From an uncultured Christensenella sp. (GTDB lineage: Bacteria; Bacillota; Clostridia; Christensenellales; UBA3700), in NCBI GenBank assembly GCA_910576875.1, contig CAJTKI010000036.1, positions 8,102 through 15,922 of the forward strand: a DNA stretch of 7,821 bases, given 5' to 3'. The translations under genes and the position numbers were made by a program. Position 1 is the stretch's first letter; the number at the start of each line of letters is the position of its first letter. The notes beneath the pieces were generated by a model, which was not told the DNA's origin, made no database searches, and saw only the letters and a list, made by a program, of their open reading frames with translations. Of the stretch, positions 1 through 6,191 are shown piece by piece.

Positions 1-292
1 CGACCATCGGAATGCTGTCCATGTATGCGGTCGCAATGCCCGTCACGAGATTGGTCGCGCCGGGACCGGAAGTCGCAAGACACACGCCCGTCTTGCCCGT
101 AGCGCGGGCATAACCGTCCGCAGCGTGCGCGGCGTGCTGTTCGTGCGCGGTCAAGACATGGCGCAAGCGGTCTTTGTAATCGTACAACGCATCGTAAATG
201 TTGAGTACCGAACCGCCGGGATATCCGAAAATCGTATCCACGCCTTGTTCGAGCAGCGATTCTATTAAGATCTGTGAGCCGTTGAGCTTCAT
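1..292 (-). CDS. ilvB: Acetolactate synthase large subunit, N-terminal part
   Basis: This is the first 97 codons of a thiamine-diphosphate enzyme that joins two pyruvates (or pyruvate and 2-oxobutyrate) in the first common step of valine, leucine and isoleucine synthesis. The visible part is the Pyr domain: FGYPGGSVL at residues 22-30, HEQHAAHAADGYAR at about 50-63 with the expected cofactor-activating Glu51, and SGPGATN at 75-81. The order and spacing match the start of IlvB-type enzymes, which run to about 550-600 residues, so most of the gene lies off the left edge. The start at base 292 is supported by AAAGGAG seven bases upstream. Other ThDP enzymes (glyoxylate carboligase, pyruvate oxidase, catabolic AlsS) share these motifs. 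Biosynthetic IlvB is the best fit, but the small subunit IlvN, which would settle it, is not in view. Confidence 0.9.
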   Translation of the reverse strand, partial: MKLNGSQILIESLLEQGVDTIFGYPGGSVLNIYDALYDYKDRLRHVLTAHEQHAAHAADGYARATGKTGVCLATSGPGATNLVTGIATAYMDSIPMV

Positions 293-353
293 AAGCACTC
301 CTTTGTAGCCTTGCGCACGCGCCTACGCGAGTCTTGTCCTACCTTTTCTATTT

Positions 354-382
354 ATCATAAAAAATTATTGCCCAAATGTCAA
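354..382 (-). promoter_or_regulatory. Sigma-70-type promoter for ilvB
   Basis: Read on the minus strand, TTGACA (377-382) is followed by a 17-base spacer and TATGAT (354-359), one mismatch from consensus overall. Transcription should begin near base 347, giving a leader of about 55 bases. The leader holds a small GC-rich hairpin (GTAG...CTAC arms around GCG/CGC) just before the ribosome site. It is too short for a T-box or a leader-peptide attenuator, so the visible sequence suggests no attenuation control. Confidence 0.8.
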
Positions 383-421
383 GTATTTGCCCGAGACTTT
401 CCGAAAGCAAACCCGATATTG

Positions 422-460
422 CCAAATAAAAACGAAACGGCGGTCCGGACCGCCTTTTCG
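422..460 (-). terminator. Intrinsic terminator after the membrane-protein gene
   Basis: On the minus strand the arms CGAAA and GGCGGT pair with ACCGCC and TTTCG across a CCGG loop, with one internal A/G mismatch, and TTTTTATTT follows. It begins 26 bases after the stop of the four-helix membrane protein and lies before the ilvB promoter, so it separates the two minus-strand units. On the plus strand the same hairpin is followed only by TTTTCG, so it is mainly one-directional. Confidence 0.85.
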
Positions 461-485
461 AAAACCGTCTGCGCAAGCGTGCGGA

Positions 486-1031
486 TTACTCCGCTTTTTT
501 GCGTTGGAACGCGGATTTGACCCGCGCAAGCAAATCGATGTCTTTGACCGTGCAATACGTCGACAGAATCGGTACGGCGAGAAAGATCGCGCCCATGATG
601 CATCCGAGCACGTAGATCAGATATTGCACGCCGCCCGTGCCGAAAATCGCCTGCAACGCGACGCAAACGTCGCGCACCATGCCGTCCAAAAACGCCGGCA
701 ACGTCGCGCCCGCCGCGATCGGCATGCACAAAACGAACGCCAGAAACAACGGAATCGTCAAGATCGTGCTGTACACGCATACCGCAATCGAAAATACGTT
801 GCGCACCTTGCCGCGAAACGTGCCCGCCGCATACGACATCAGCATGATGCCCGCCGCCATCGTCACGACGACGATCACGTAGCGACCGATCAAGTTGCCG
901 ATCCGATCGAGATAGCGCAACCCTACGTCCGCGCCCGTCGTCTGCGCCAAAGACAACAGCCCCCATACATTGAGTCCCGCCGCGACGACGATCATCGCCG
1001 CCTGCAACCATTTCTTTTTGCGATCTTCCAT
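486..1031 (-). CDS. Uncharacterised four-helix membrane protein
   Basis: I do not recognise this 181-residue protein. It has a short charged N-terminus (MEDRKKK), four strongly hydrophobic segments at about residues 8-29, 48-69, 79-105 and 136-157, and a basic C-terminus (ARVKSAFQRKKAE). The positive ends suggest both termini face the cytoplasm. The third segment carries Cys and Pro residues (AVCVYS, FVLCMPIAAG), and Cys144 lies in the fourth. There is no signal peptidase site, no ATPase motif and no recognisable metal-binding pattern. The start at 1031 is supported by AAAGGGGC about six bases upstream. The gene follows the cadmium-type ATPase by 76 bases but has its own promoter and terminator, so a role in metal resistance is only a positional guess. 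Coding status is well supported by the start signal, terminator and hydrophobic pattern; function is unknown. Confidence 0.75.
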   Translation of the reverse strand: MEDRKKKWLQAAMIVVAAGLNVWGLLSLAQTTGADVGLRYLDRIGNLIGRYVIVVVTMAAGIMLMSYAAGTFRGKVRNVFSIAVCVYSTILTIPLFLAFVLCMPIAAGATLPAFLDGMVRDVCVALQAIFGTGGVQYLIYVLGCIMGAIFLAVPILSTYCTVKDIDLLARVKSAFQRKKAE

Positions 1032-1082
1032 GTTCTGCCCCTTTGCCGATCGTATCCGAACGAACTTGCCGTCATTGTAACC

Positions 1083-1111
1083 ATCATACCCGATCCGACG
1101 AATAAAGTCAA
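1083..1111 (-). promoter_or_regulatory. Promoter of the membrane-protein gene, overlapping the cadA stop
   Basis: Minus strand: TTGACT (1106-1111), a 17-base spacer, then TATGAT (1083-1088). The TGA inside TTGACT is the stop codon of the upstream ATPase gene. The start of transcription would be near 1076, about 45 bases before the start codon. No terminator lies between the two genes, so readthrough from the cad operon could add to this promoter. Confidence 0.65.
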
Positions 1112-2991
1112 TCGGCTATGCGCGTCGTCGCCCGCTTTGCGCTCCGACGCCGCGAAGGACGCGGCGCGCGCATGCATCGCATCGCATTGACGATCGCCAG
1201 AATCGCGACGCCGACGTCCGCAAATACCGCTAGCCACATATTGGTGACGCCGAGCGCGCTGAGCACGAGTACGGCGGCTTTGACCGCAAGCGCGAAGACG
1301 ATATTCTGCCATACGATGCGCATCGTCTTACGCGCGACGGCGCGGGCGGTCAACAACGCCGACAAATCGTCGTGCATCAGGACGATATCCGCCGATTCGA
1401 TCGCCGCGTCGCTGCCGACGCCGCCCATCGCGATCCCGACGTCCGCCCGCATCAGCACGGGCGCGTCGTTGATGCCGTCCCCGACATACGCGACGGTCTT
1501 GGCGGATCGCATGATCGTCTCCAACCGCTCCACCTTGTCTGCCGGCAATAGTTGCGCATGATACTCGCATACGCCCGTCTGTTCGCATACTTGCCGCGCG
1601 ACGTCTGCGCCGTCTCCGGTCAGCATGATCGTTTTGCATCCCGCTTCGTTGATCGCGCGGATCGCATCCGCCGTATCCGGTTTGAGCGAATCGTTGATGC
1701 GGATCGCGCCGACGTACGCGCCGTCCTTGGCGACGTAGACGATCGTGCCGACGCCGTCCGACGCGGGCGCGTCGATCCCGTATTCGCGCATCAAAGCCGC
1801 GTTGCCCGCCGCAATCTCGCCGCAGTCGGTCTCCGCTACGACGCCCTTGCCCGCAATCTCGCGTACCGAACGCGTTTCGCCGCCCGCGTCGGGCGCGGCC
1901 TGTACGATCGCACGGGCGATCGGATGATTGGATTGTCGCTCCGCCAATGCCGCCCAAGCCAACACCTGCTCGGCAGACTCGGACGCGGATACGGATTCGA
2001 CCGCGAATTTGCCTTGGGTCAACGTCCCCGTCTTATCGAAGACGAACGTATCGGCGCGATGCAACAATTCCAGATAATTGCCGCCTTTGACCAACACGCC
2101 GACGCGCGACGCGCCGCCGATCCCGCCGAAAAAGCTCATCGGCACGCTGATCACCAAAGCGCAAGGGCACGAGACGACCAAAAACGACAGCGCTCTGTGC
2201 ACCCAATCCGTCCAACCGCCGCCCTGCACGAGCGGGGGAATCACCGCCAGCGCCAACGCCGCCAATACGACCGCCGGCGTATACCAACGCGCGAATTTGG
2301 AAATAAAGTTTTCCGCTTTCGCCTTTTTGTCGGACGCGTTTTCGACGAGATCCAAGATTTTGGCAACCGTCGAATCGCTGTACTGTTTTTCGGCGCGGAA
2401 CGTCAATGTCCCGCCCATATTGATCGCGCCGGACAGCACGCGCTCGCCTTGCTTGCACGCATACGGACGGCTCTCGCCCGTCAATGCCGCCATGTCGAGC
2501 GTGCCGTCTTGCAACGCAACGCCGTCCACGGCAATGCGCTCTCCGGCGCGCACGAGCAACGTTTGACCGATTTCAACCCGCTCCGGTTCGATCTCCGCCG
2601 TCTGTCCGTCGTCGCATACGATCCGCGCGACGTCGGGACGAATGTCCATCAACGCACCGATGCTGCGACGCGATTTGCCGACCGCGTATTTTTGGAACAG
2701 TTCGCCCACCTGATAGAACAGCATGACCGCCAAACCTTCCCGATAATCGCCGATCGCAAACGCGCCGACCGTCGCGACGATCATCAAAAAGTTTTCGTCG
2801 AATATCTGCCCGTGCGCAATGTTGACGGCGGCGCGCCACAGCGTATCGTACGCGATGACCAAATAGACGGCGAGATATGCGATCAGCTGCGCCCATTGCG
2901 GCGCCTGCACAAACGCGAACACCGTCCACAACGTCGCAAACCCGACCGCCGACACGCCGATCCGGATCGACAATTTGCGGTTGGCGCTCAT
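1108..2991 (-). CDS. cadA: P1B-type heavy-metal efflux ATPase (Zn/Cd/Pb), lacking an N-terminal HMA domain
   Basis: This 627-residue inner-membrane pump exports soft divalent metals using ATP. Eight membrane segments are visible: four before the actuator domain (about 10-29, 32-55, 66-81, 85-102), two around the CPC motif (237-255, 264-286) and two at the end (560-580, 584-604). Motifs are TGES (171-174), CPC (275-277), phosphorylated Asp319 in DKTGT, His356-Pro357 of the nucleotide domain, TGDG (458-461) and GDGINDAP (504-511). Lys571 in the seventh helix and Asp592-x-Gly594 in the eighth are the signature of the P1B-2 (Zn, Cd, Pb) subgroup rather than the copper pumps. The start at 2991 is chosen because its ATG overlaps the upstream stop as ATGA and AAGGTG lies eight bases before it. 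A start farther upstream would run over the HMA gene as arginine-rich, implausible protein. The usual N-terminal HMA domain is the separate preceding gene. The C-terminus is unusually arginine-rich. Confidence 0.93.
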   Translation of the reverse strand: MSANRKLSIRIGVSAVGFATLWTVFAFVQAPQWAQLIAYLAVYLVIAYDTLWRAAVNIAHGQIFDENFLMIVATVGAFAIGDYREGLAVMLFYQVGELFQKYAVGKSRRSIGALMDIRPDVARIVCDDGQTAEIEPERVEIGQTLLVRAGERIAVDGVALQDGTLDMAALTGESRPYACKQGERVLSGAINMGGTLTFRAEKQYSDSTVAKILDLVENASDKKAKAENFISKFARWYTPAVVLAALALAVIPPLVQGGGWTDWVHRALSFLVVSCPCALVISVPMSFFGGIGGASRVGVLVKGGNYLELLHRADTFVFDKTGTLTQGKFAVESVSASESAEQVLAWAALAERQSNHPIARAIVQAAPDAGGETRSVREIAGKGVVAETDCGEIAAGNAALMREYGIDAPASDGVGTIVYVAKDGAYVGAIRINDSLKPDTADAIRAINEAGCKTIMLTGDGADVARQVCEQTGVCEYHAQLLPADKVERLETIMRSAKTVAYVGDGINDAPVLMRADVGIAMGGVGSDAAIESADIVLMHDDLSALLTARAVARKTMRIVWQNIVFALAVKAAVLVLSALGVTNMWLAVFADVGVAILAIVNAMRCMRAPRPSRRRSAKRATTRIAD

Positions 2992-3209
2992 AATACGCGC
3001 ACCTTGGCGTCCGGCTCGGACTTGCGCACGATTGCGATGACGTCGTCGTCCAAACGGGCGGCGATCGCGTCGTCGCATTCGACGCTCAACTTCTGCATCA
3101 TAAAGTTGAGATTCGCTTGCCGCACGCCGTCGAGACGCGCGACCTTTTGTTGAATTTTGTTTGCGCAGTGCGCGCAATCGAGATTTTCGATTTTGTATTG
3201 TTTTATCAT
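2988..3209 (-). CDS. Free-standing HMA heavy-metal-binding domain protein
   Basis: This small cytosolic protein of 73 residues is essentially one HMA (ferredoxin-like) domain with the metal-binding motif LDCAHC at residues 10-15, Cys12 and Cys15 being the expected ligands. The rest fits the family: LDGVRQANLNFMMQKLSVE forms the middle strands and ends in an acidic C-terminal part. In many related Cd/Zn ATPases this domain is fused to the N-terminus of the pump. Here it ends four bases into the ATPase gene (ATGA overlap), so the two products should be made together. It probably passes metal to, or regulates, the neighbouring pump. The start at 3209 follows AAGGAG by nine bases. It could instead be the 5' part of a fused gene broken by a one-base change, but a ribosome site before the ATPase start argues against that. 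Confidence 0.9.
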   Translation of the reverse strand: MIKQYKIENLDCAHCANKIQQKVARLDGVRQANLNFMMQKLSVECDDAIAARLDDDVIAIVRKSEPDAKVRVL

Positions 3210-3264
3210 CGTTTCGACTCCTTAATGGATTGAATTTTCGACATACCGCGCCGTACGGATACGT

Positions 3265-3630
3265 TTATTCCACCGTATGTTCGTACGCCATCTGCAAAAT
3301 GCGCACGACGTGCGTATCCGCCAGCGAATAATAGACTTCTTTGCCGCTGCGACGCATCTTGACCAGTTTGGACTGGCGCAACGTGCGCAACTGATGGGAA
3401 ACGGCGGATTTGGTCATCTGCACGAGATTGCATATATCGCATACGCACAGTTCGGCATGCGACAACGCCTCCAAGATCCGCGTGCGGGTCGAATCTCCGA
3501 ACACCTTGAACAATTCCGCCATCGCGTACAATACGTCCTCGTCCGGCATGTGCGCGCGCACTTGCTCTACCGTCGTATCGTGCACGCATTCTTCGCTGCA
3601 AACTTCTCCGCTGAAATCGGAAGATACCAT
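3265..3630 (-). CDS. cadC: CadC-type ArsR/SmtB metal-responsive repressor
   Basis: A 121-residue winged-helix repressor that should release its operator when Cd, Pb or Zn binds. Helix-turn-helix sequence spans about 68-92 (MTKSAVSHQLRTLRQSKLV) with the beta wing at 93-103. The N-terminal Cys11-x3-Cys15 pair and Cys62-x-Cys64 in ELCVCDI match the alpha3N site of staphylococcal CadC (Cys7, Cys11, Cys58, Cys60 as I recall it) with a constant offset of four. Asp105, His107, His118 and Glu121 match the alpha5 zinc site (Asp101, His103, His114, Glu117) with the same offset. Glu121 is the last residue. I chose the start at 3630 because AAGGAG lies eight bases upstream. The longer frame from 3666 would start inside the operator. 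It is first in the operon, 55 bases before the HMA gene with no promoter between, so it should repress its own transcription too. Confidence 0.95.
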   Translation of the reverse strand: MVSSDFSGEVCSEECVHDTTVEQVRAHMPDEDVLYAMAELFKVFGDSTRTRILEALSHAELCVCDICNLVQMTKSAVSHQLRTLRQSKLVKMRRSGKEVYYSLADTHVVRILQMAYEHTVE

Positions 3631-3654
3631 ATTGCGTTCTCCTTGATCTATATT

Positions 3655-3678
3655 ACAGTTGAACAATTATTCAACTGT
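3655..3678. promoter_or_regulatory. CadC/SmtB-class operator
   Basis: A perfect inverted repeat, ACAGTTGAA-N6-TTCAACTGT. Its core TGAACA-AT-TATTCA is the 12-2-12 arrangement bound by SmtB, CzrA and related sensors. It lies just downstream of the -10 box, starting about five bases after the predicted transcription start, and ends 25 bases before the cadC start codon. A dimer bound here would block promoter clearance rather than cover the -35 and -10 boxes. The transcript of this stretch could also form a hairpin. Confidence 0.85.
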
Positions 3679-3688
3679 TTGTATTTTA

Positions 3689-3717
3689 AGTATATGCCGC
3701 AAAAAGTCCGATGTCAA
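3689..3717 (-). promoter_or_regulatory. Promoter of the cadC-HMA-cadA operon
   Basis: Minus strand: TTGACA (3712-3717), a 17-base spacer and TATACT (3689-3694), a near-consensus strong promoter with transcription starting near 3682. Such a strong promoter fits control by a repressor rather than an activator. A very A/T-rich stretch lies directly upstream. Confidence 0.85.
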
Positions 3718-3827
3718 CCGTTTTCGACAAAAAAATATAAACTCTAACAATATATAAAATTTGCAAATAAAATCCGTATCCGCTCGAATCATACGCTGCG
3801 CGCATATCTCGCCGCGACGTGCGCGCA
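3718..3827. other. Intergenic stretch, A/T-rich next to the cad promoter
   Basis: There is no gene here. About 55 bases (3723-3780) are dominated by A and T runs, including a run of seven T on the minus strand and TATATA tracts, in contrast with the GC-rich coding DNA around them. Its position just upstream of the -35 box fits an UP-element-like role or simple promoter melting context. The remaining bases up to the gap terminator show nothing I can name. Confidence 0.4.
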
Positions 3828-3858
3828 ACAAAAAACCGACCCCGCGAACGGAGTCGGT
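3828..3858 (-). terminator. Intrinsic terminator of gap
   Basis: On the minus strand the arms ACCGACTCC and GGGGTCGGT (one G-T pair) enclose the six-base loop GTTCGC and are followed by a run of T. It begins 20 bases after the GAPDH stop codon, and separates that gene from the cad promoter downstream on the same strand. Confidence 0.9.
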
Positions 3859-3878
3859 CTGCAATGTCAAAATCGAAA

Positions 3879-4895
3879 TTACTTCAATTCCGCAAAGTAC
3901 TTGATCGTTCTGACCATCTGGCTGGTGTAGCTGTTTTCGTTGTCATACCAGGAGACGACCTTGACCATCGTGCTGCCGTCGCCCATGTCCATGACAAAGG
4001 TCTGCGTAGCATCGAACAAGCTGCCGTAGGTGATGCCGACGATATCGCTGGAAACGATCTCTTCTTCGGTGTAGCCGAAGGAAGCGGAAGCCGCCTTCTT
4101 CATCGCCGCGTTGATTTCGTCCGCGCTGACCTTGCCCGCGACAACCGCGACGAGCTGGGTCAAAGAACCGGTCGAAACAGGTACGCGTTGCGCGCAGCCT
4201 TGCAGCTTGCCGTTGAGTTCCGGAATTACGAGACCGATCGCCTTCGCCGCGCCGGTGCTGTTGGGAACGATGTTCTCGGCGGCAGCGCGCGCACGACGGA
4301 AGTCGCCCTTGCGGTGCGGTCCGTCCAAAACCATCTGGTCGCCCGTGTAAGCGTGGATCGTGGTCATGTAACCGCTCTTGATCGGAGCGAGTTTGTTGAG
4401 CGTATCCGCCATCGGAGCGAGGCAGTTGGTCGTGCAGGAAGCAGCGGAAATGATCTTGTCGTCCGCGGTCAAAACCTTTTCGTTGACGCTGTAAACGACG
4501 GTCGGGAGATCGTTGCCTGCCGGAGCGGAGATAACGACTTTCTTCGCGCCCGCATCGATGTGCGCTTGCGCCTTCGCTTTGGAGGTATAGAAGCCGGTGC
4601 ATTCGAGCACGACGTCTACGCCGATTTCGCCCCAGGGGAGATCCGCAGCGTTCTTTTCCGCATAAATGGTGATTTCTTTACCGTTGACGACGATGCTGTT
4701 GTCTTTTGCAACGACGTTCTCGGCGTACTTGTAACGACCTTGGGAAGAATCGTACTTGAGAAGATGCGCGAGCATCTTAGCGTCGGTCAAATCGTTGATT
4801 GCAACGACTTCGTAACCGGCAGCGTCGAACATTTGTCTGAAAGCAAGACGGCCGATACGTCCGAAACCGTTGATTGCAACTCTAACATTTGCCAT
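3879..4895 (-). CDS. gap: Glyceraldehyde-3-phosphate dehydrogenase, NAD-dependent type
   Basis: This 338-residue cytosolic enzyme oxidises glyceraldehyde-3-phosphate to 1,3-bisphosphoglycerate in glycolysis, normally as a tetramer. The N-terminal Rossmann domain has GFGRIGR (10-16) and INDLTD (33-38), where Asp35 favours NAD over NADP. The catalytic domain carries SCTTNCLAP with nucleophile Cys154, the partner His181 in TIHAYTGDQ, the phosphate-site loop NIVPNSTGAAKAIG (208-221), and WYDNENSY (316-323) near the end. Length is normal and no key residue is missing. The start at 4895 has GGAGG eleven bases upstream, rather far but acceptable. It has its own promoter and terminator, so it is probably a single-gene unit. 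The early codons use CGT and AGA for arginine more than neighbouring genes, which favour CGC and CGG; this fits high expression. Confidence 0.97.
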   Translation of the reverse strand: MANVRVAINGFGRIGRLAFRQMFDAAGYEVVAINDLTDAKMLAHLLKYDSSQGRYKYAENVVAKDNSIVVNGKEITIYAEKNAADLPWGEIGVDVVLECTGFYTSKAKAQAHIDAGAKKVVISAPAGNDLPTVVYSVNEKVLTADDKIISAASCTTNCLAPMADTLNKLAPIKSGYMTTIHAYTGDQMVLDGPHRKGDFRRARAAAENIVPNSTGAAKAIGLVIPELNGKLQGCAQRVPVSTGSLTQLVAVVAGKVSADEINAAMKKAASASFGYTEEEIVSSDIVGITYGSLFDATQTFVMDMGDGSTMVKVVSWYDNENSYTSQMVRTIKYFAELK

Positions 4896-4941
4896 AAAAT
4901 CTTAATCCTCCAAAATAGATATTGGTTTGAGTTCCGCCAAC

Positions 4942-4970
4942 ATTTTAACAATATCCGCGCCGAATTGCAA
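4942..4970 (-). promoter_or_regulatory. Promoter of gap
   Basis: Minus strand: TTGCAA (4965-4970), a 17-base spacer and TAAAAT (4942-4947). Transcription would start near 4935, leaving a leader of about 40 bases. The match is good but less close to consensus than the cad and ilvB promoters. No operator-like repeat is seen in the leader. Confidence 0.65.
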
Positions 4971-5008
4971 GCAAAATGCAAGGTTTTTTCGGATTTTGCG
5001 CGGAATTT

Positions 5009-5025
5009 ACGCGCGGCGCGCGCGT
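5009..5025 (-). other. GC-only hairpin touching the aminopeptidase stop codon
   Basis: On the minus strand, starting at the last base of the TGA stop, ACGCGCG-CGC-CGCGCGT forms a perfect seven-pair stem with a three-base loop. It is followed by AAATTCC, not a T run, so it is not a standard intrinsic terminator. It may protect the 3' end or weaken readthrough into gap. A competing pairing, GCGCG with CGCGC across TAAATTC, exists just downstream. Confidence 0.4.
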
Positions 5026-6143
5026 CACGCCAGATTTTCGGGATTGAGCCCCTGCAACGCCGGGGGCACAAACCGCCCGTCCTTGCGCACGAGCACGTCG
5101 TCGAAGTAAATTTCGCCGCCGCCCGCCTGCGCGGTCTGCACGAGCACCAGATCCCAGTGAATCGCGGAACGGTTGCCGTTGTCCGCGTCGTCATAACAAC
5201 ACCCGGGCGTAAAATGGATGGATCCGGAGATCTTTTCGTCGAACAGGATATCCCCCATCGCGCGGGTGATATACGGATTGACGCCGAGCGCAAATTCGCC
5301 GACGTAGCGCGCGCCTTCGTCGGTATCGAAAATGCGATTGATCGCATCGGTATCGTTGCAGGTCGCTTCGACGATCTTGCCGTCGCGAAACACGAGACGG
5401 ATGTCTTCGAACTTTTTGCCGTTCTTGCCGGTGGGGACGTTGTAATGAATCACGCCGTTGACGCTGTCGCGCACGGGCGCGGTATACACTTCTCCGTCCG
5501 GAATGTTGCGCAAGCCGCTGCATTTGACCGCGCCGATCCCCTTGATCGAAAACGTCAGATCGGTATCGGGTCCGACGATGCGCACGCGGTCGGTACGGTT
5601 CATCCATTCCACGAGCGGCGTCATCGCTTCGTCCATCTTGGTATAGTCGAGCGTGCATACCTGCAAATACAAATCTTCGAACGCTTCCGTGCTCATCGCG
5701 CTCATCGCGCTCATGCCCTGCGTCGGATAGCGCAGAATCACCCATTTGGTATGTTTGACGCGGCGCTCGTGATGCACGGGATGCGCGTATTCGGTATCGT
5801 ACGCCTGCATCTGCGGCGCGGGCACGTCGCTCGTCTCGTACGCGTTGTCCCCGCCGCGCAGACCGATATACGCCTGCATGCGATCCATGCGATAACCGTC
5901 CATGTCCGCCATCTCGCGCGCATGCTCGGGCTGCATGCCCATCAGCAGTTTGCGTTCGATACGGCTGTCTTTGAGCGTGACGTACGGTTTGCCGCCCGCC
6001 TTATAAATCTCTTCGACCAACGCCGCCACCAGCACGTAATCCACACCGTTGGCTTCGATCAGCACGTTTTCGCCCGGTTGCACGCGGCACGAATAACCGA
6101 CTAAATTGCGCGCAAGCGCGCGGATTCTCGGATCTTCTATCAT
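5025..6143 (-). CDS. M29-family metallo-aminopeptidase (AmpS/PepS type)
   Basis: A cytosolic 372-residue peptidase that removes N-terminal amino acids from peptides, using two metal ions (commonly Zn or Co). The N-terminal domain (about 1-180) contains VQPGENVLIEANG, typical of the family. The C-terminal catalytic half supplies the expected ligands: Glu218 (NIPDGEVYTAP), Glu283 (YVGEFALG), His310 (GSIHFTPG), His329 and Asp331 (HWD), with Tyr317 at the position of the catalytic tyrosine. It is about 40 residues shorter than the thermophile and staphylococcal enzymes, like a shorter subgroup found in Firmicutes. The start at 6143 is set by AAGGAGG with eight bases spacing; an upstream in-frame start would cross the promoter and lacks a ribosome site. 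Residues 144-151 read MSAMSAMS from a short tandem repeat. It is a single-gene unit with an extended -10 promoter. Confidence 0.92.
   Translation of the reverse strand: MIEDPRIRALARNLVGYSCRVQPGENVLIEANGVDYVLVAALVEEIYKAGGKPYVTLKDSRIERKLLMGMQPEHAREMADMDGYRMDRMQAYIGLRGGDNAYETSDVPAPQMQAYDTEYAHPVHHERRVKHTKWVILRYPTQGMSAMSAMSTEAFEDLYLQVCTLDYTKMDEAMTPLVEWMNRTDRVRIVGPDTDLTFSIKGIGAVKCSGLRNIPDGEVYTAPVRDSVNGVIHYNVPTGKNGKKFEDIRLVFRDGKIVEATCNDTDAINRIFDTDEGARYVGEFALGVNPYITRAMGDILFDEKISGSIHFTPGCCYDDADNGNRSAIHWDLVLVQTAQAGGGEIYFDDVLVRKDGRFVPPALQGLNPENLA
5691..5714. repeat. Nine-base tandem repeat within the aminopeptidase gene
   Basis: The unit GCTCATCGC (plus strand) is present about 2.7 times and codes for MSAMSAMS at residues 144-151. 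Because the unit is a multiple of three, slippage would add or remove MSA without breaking the frame. It lies in the linker after YPTQG, where family members also vary. Confidence 0.75.
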
Positions 6144-6163
6144 CGAAAATTCCTCCTTGTCCG

Positions 6164-6180
6164 TCCGTATAACATACGGA
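6164..6180. promoter_or_regulatory. Inverted repeat in the aminopeptidase leader, possible operator
   Basis: TCCGTAT-AAC-ATACGGA is a perfect seven-base inverted repeat, about five bases after the predicted transcription start and two bases before the AAGGAGG ribosome site. A further half-site (TCCGTAC on the minus strand) overlaps the -10 edge at 6186-6192. It could bind a regulator or form an mRNA hairpin that limits access to the ribosome site. Which one cannot be told from sequence. Confidence 0.45.
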
Positions 6181-6191
6181 AACCTGTACGG

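Noticed and set aside
293..353. T-box or leader-peptide attenuator upstream of ilvB
   Set aside because: The leader is only about 55 bases, with no terminator hairpin and no run of branched-chain amino acid codons. The nearby terminator lies upstream of the promoter and belongs to the preceding gene.
387..1190. Plus-strand frame opposite the orphan membrane protein
   Set aside because: The minus-strand reading gives clean membrane helices, a ribosome site, a promoter and a terminator. The plus reading is Arg/His-rich and crosses the terminator hairpin.
1552..3153. Open frame of 533 codons on the plus strand opposite the ATPase
   Set aside because: Arginine- and aspartate-rich mirror of a clear P1B ATPase, with no ribosome site and no family features.
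2992..3177. Longer start for the ATPase, 62 codons upstream
   Set aside because: The added part is arginine-rich nonsense lying over the HMA gene in another frame; the ATG at 2991 has a ribosome site and an ATGA overlap.
3631..3666. Longer start for cadC
   Set aside because: It would begin inside the operator and read through the AAGGAG ribosome site. The ATG at 3630 is correctly spaced from that site.
3819..6104. Very long open frame on the plus strand (761 codons) opposite gap and the aminopeptidase gene
   Set aside because: Its translation has no recognisable domain and is rich in Arg, His, Ala and Asp as expected for a mirror of G/C-ending codons. Both genes beneath it are certain.
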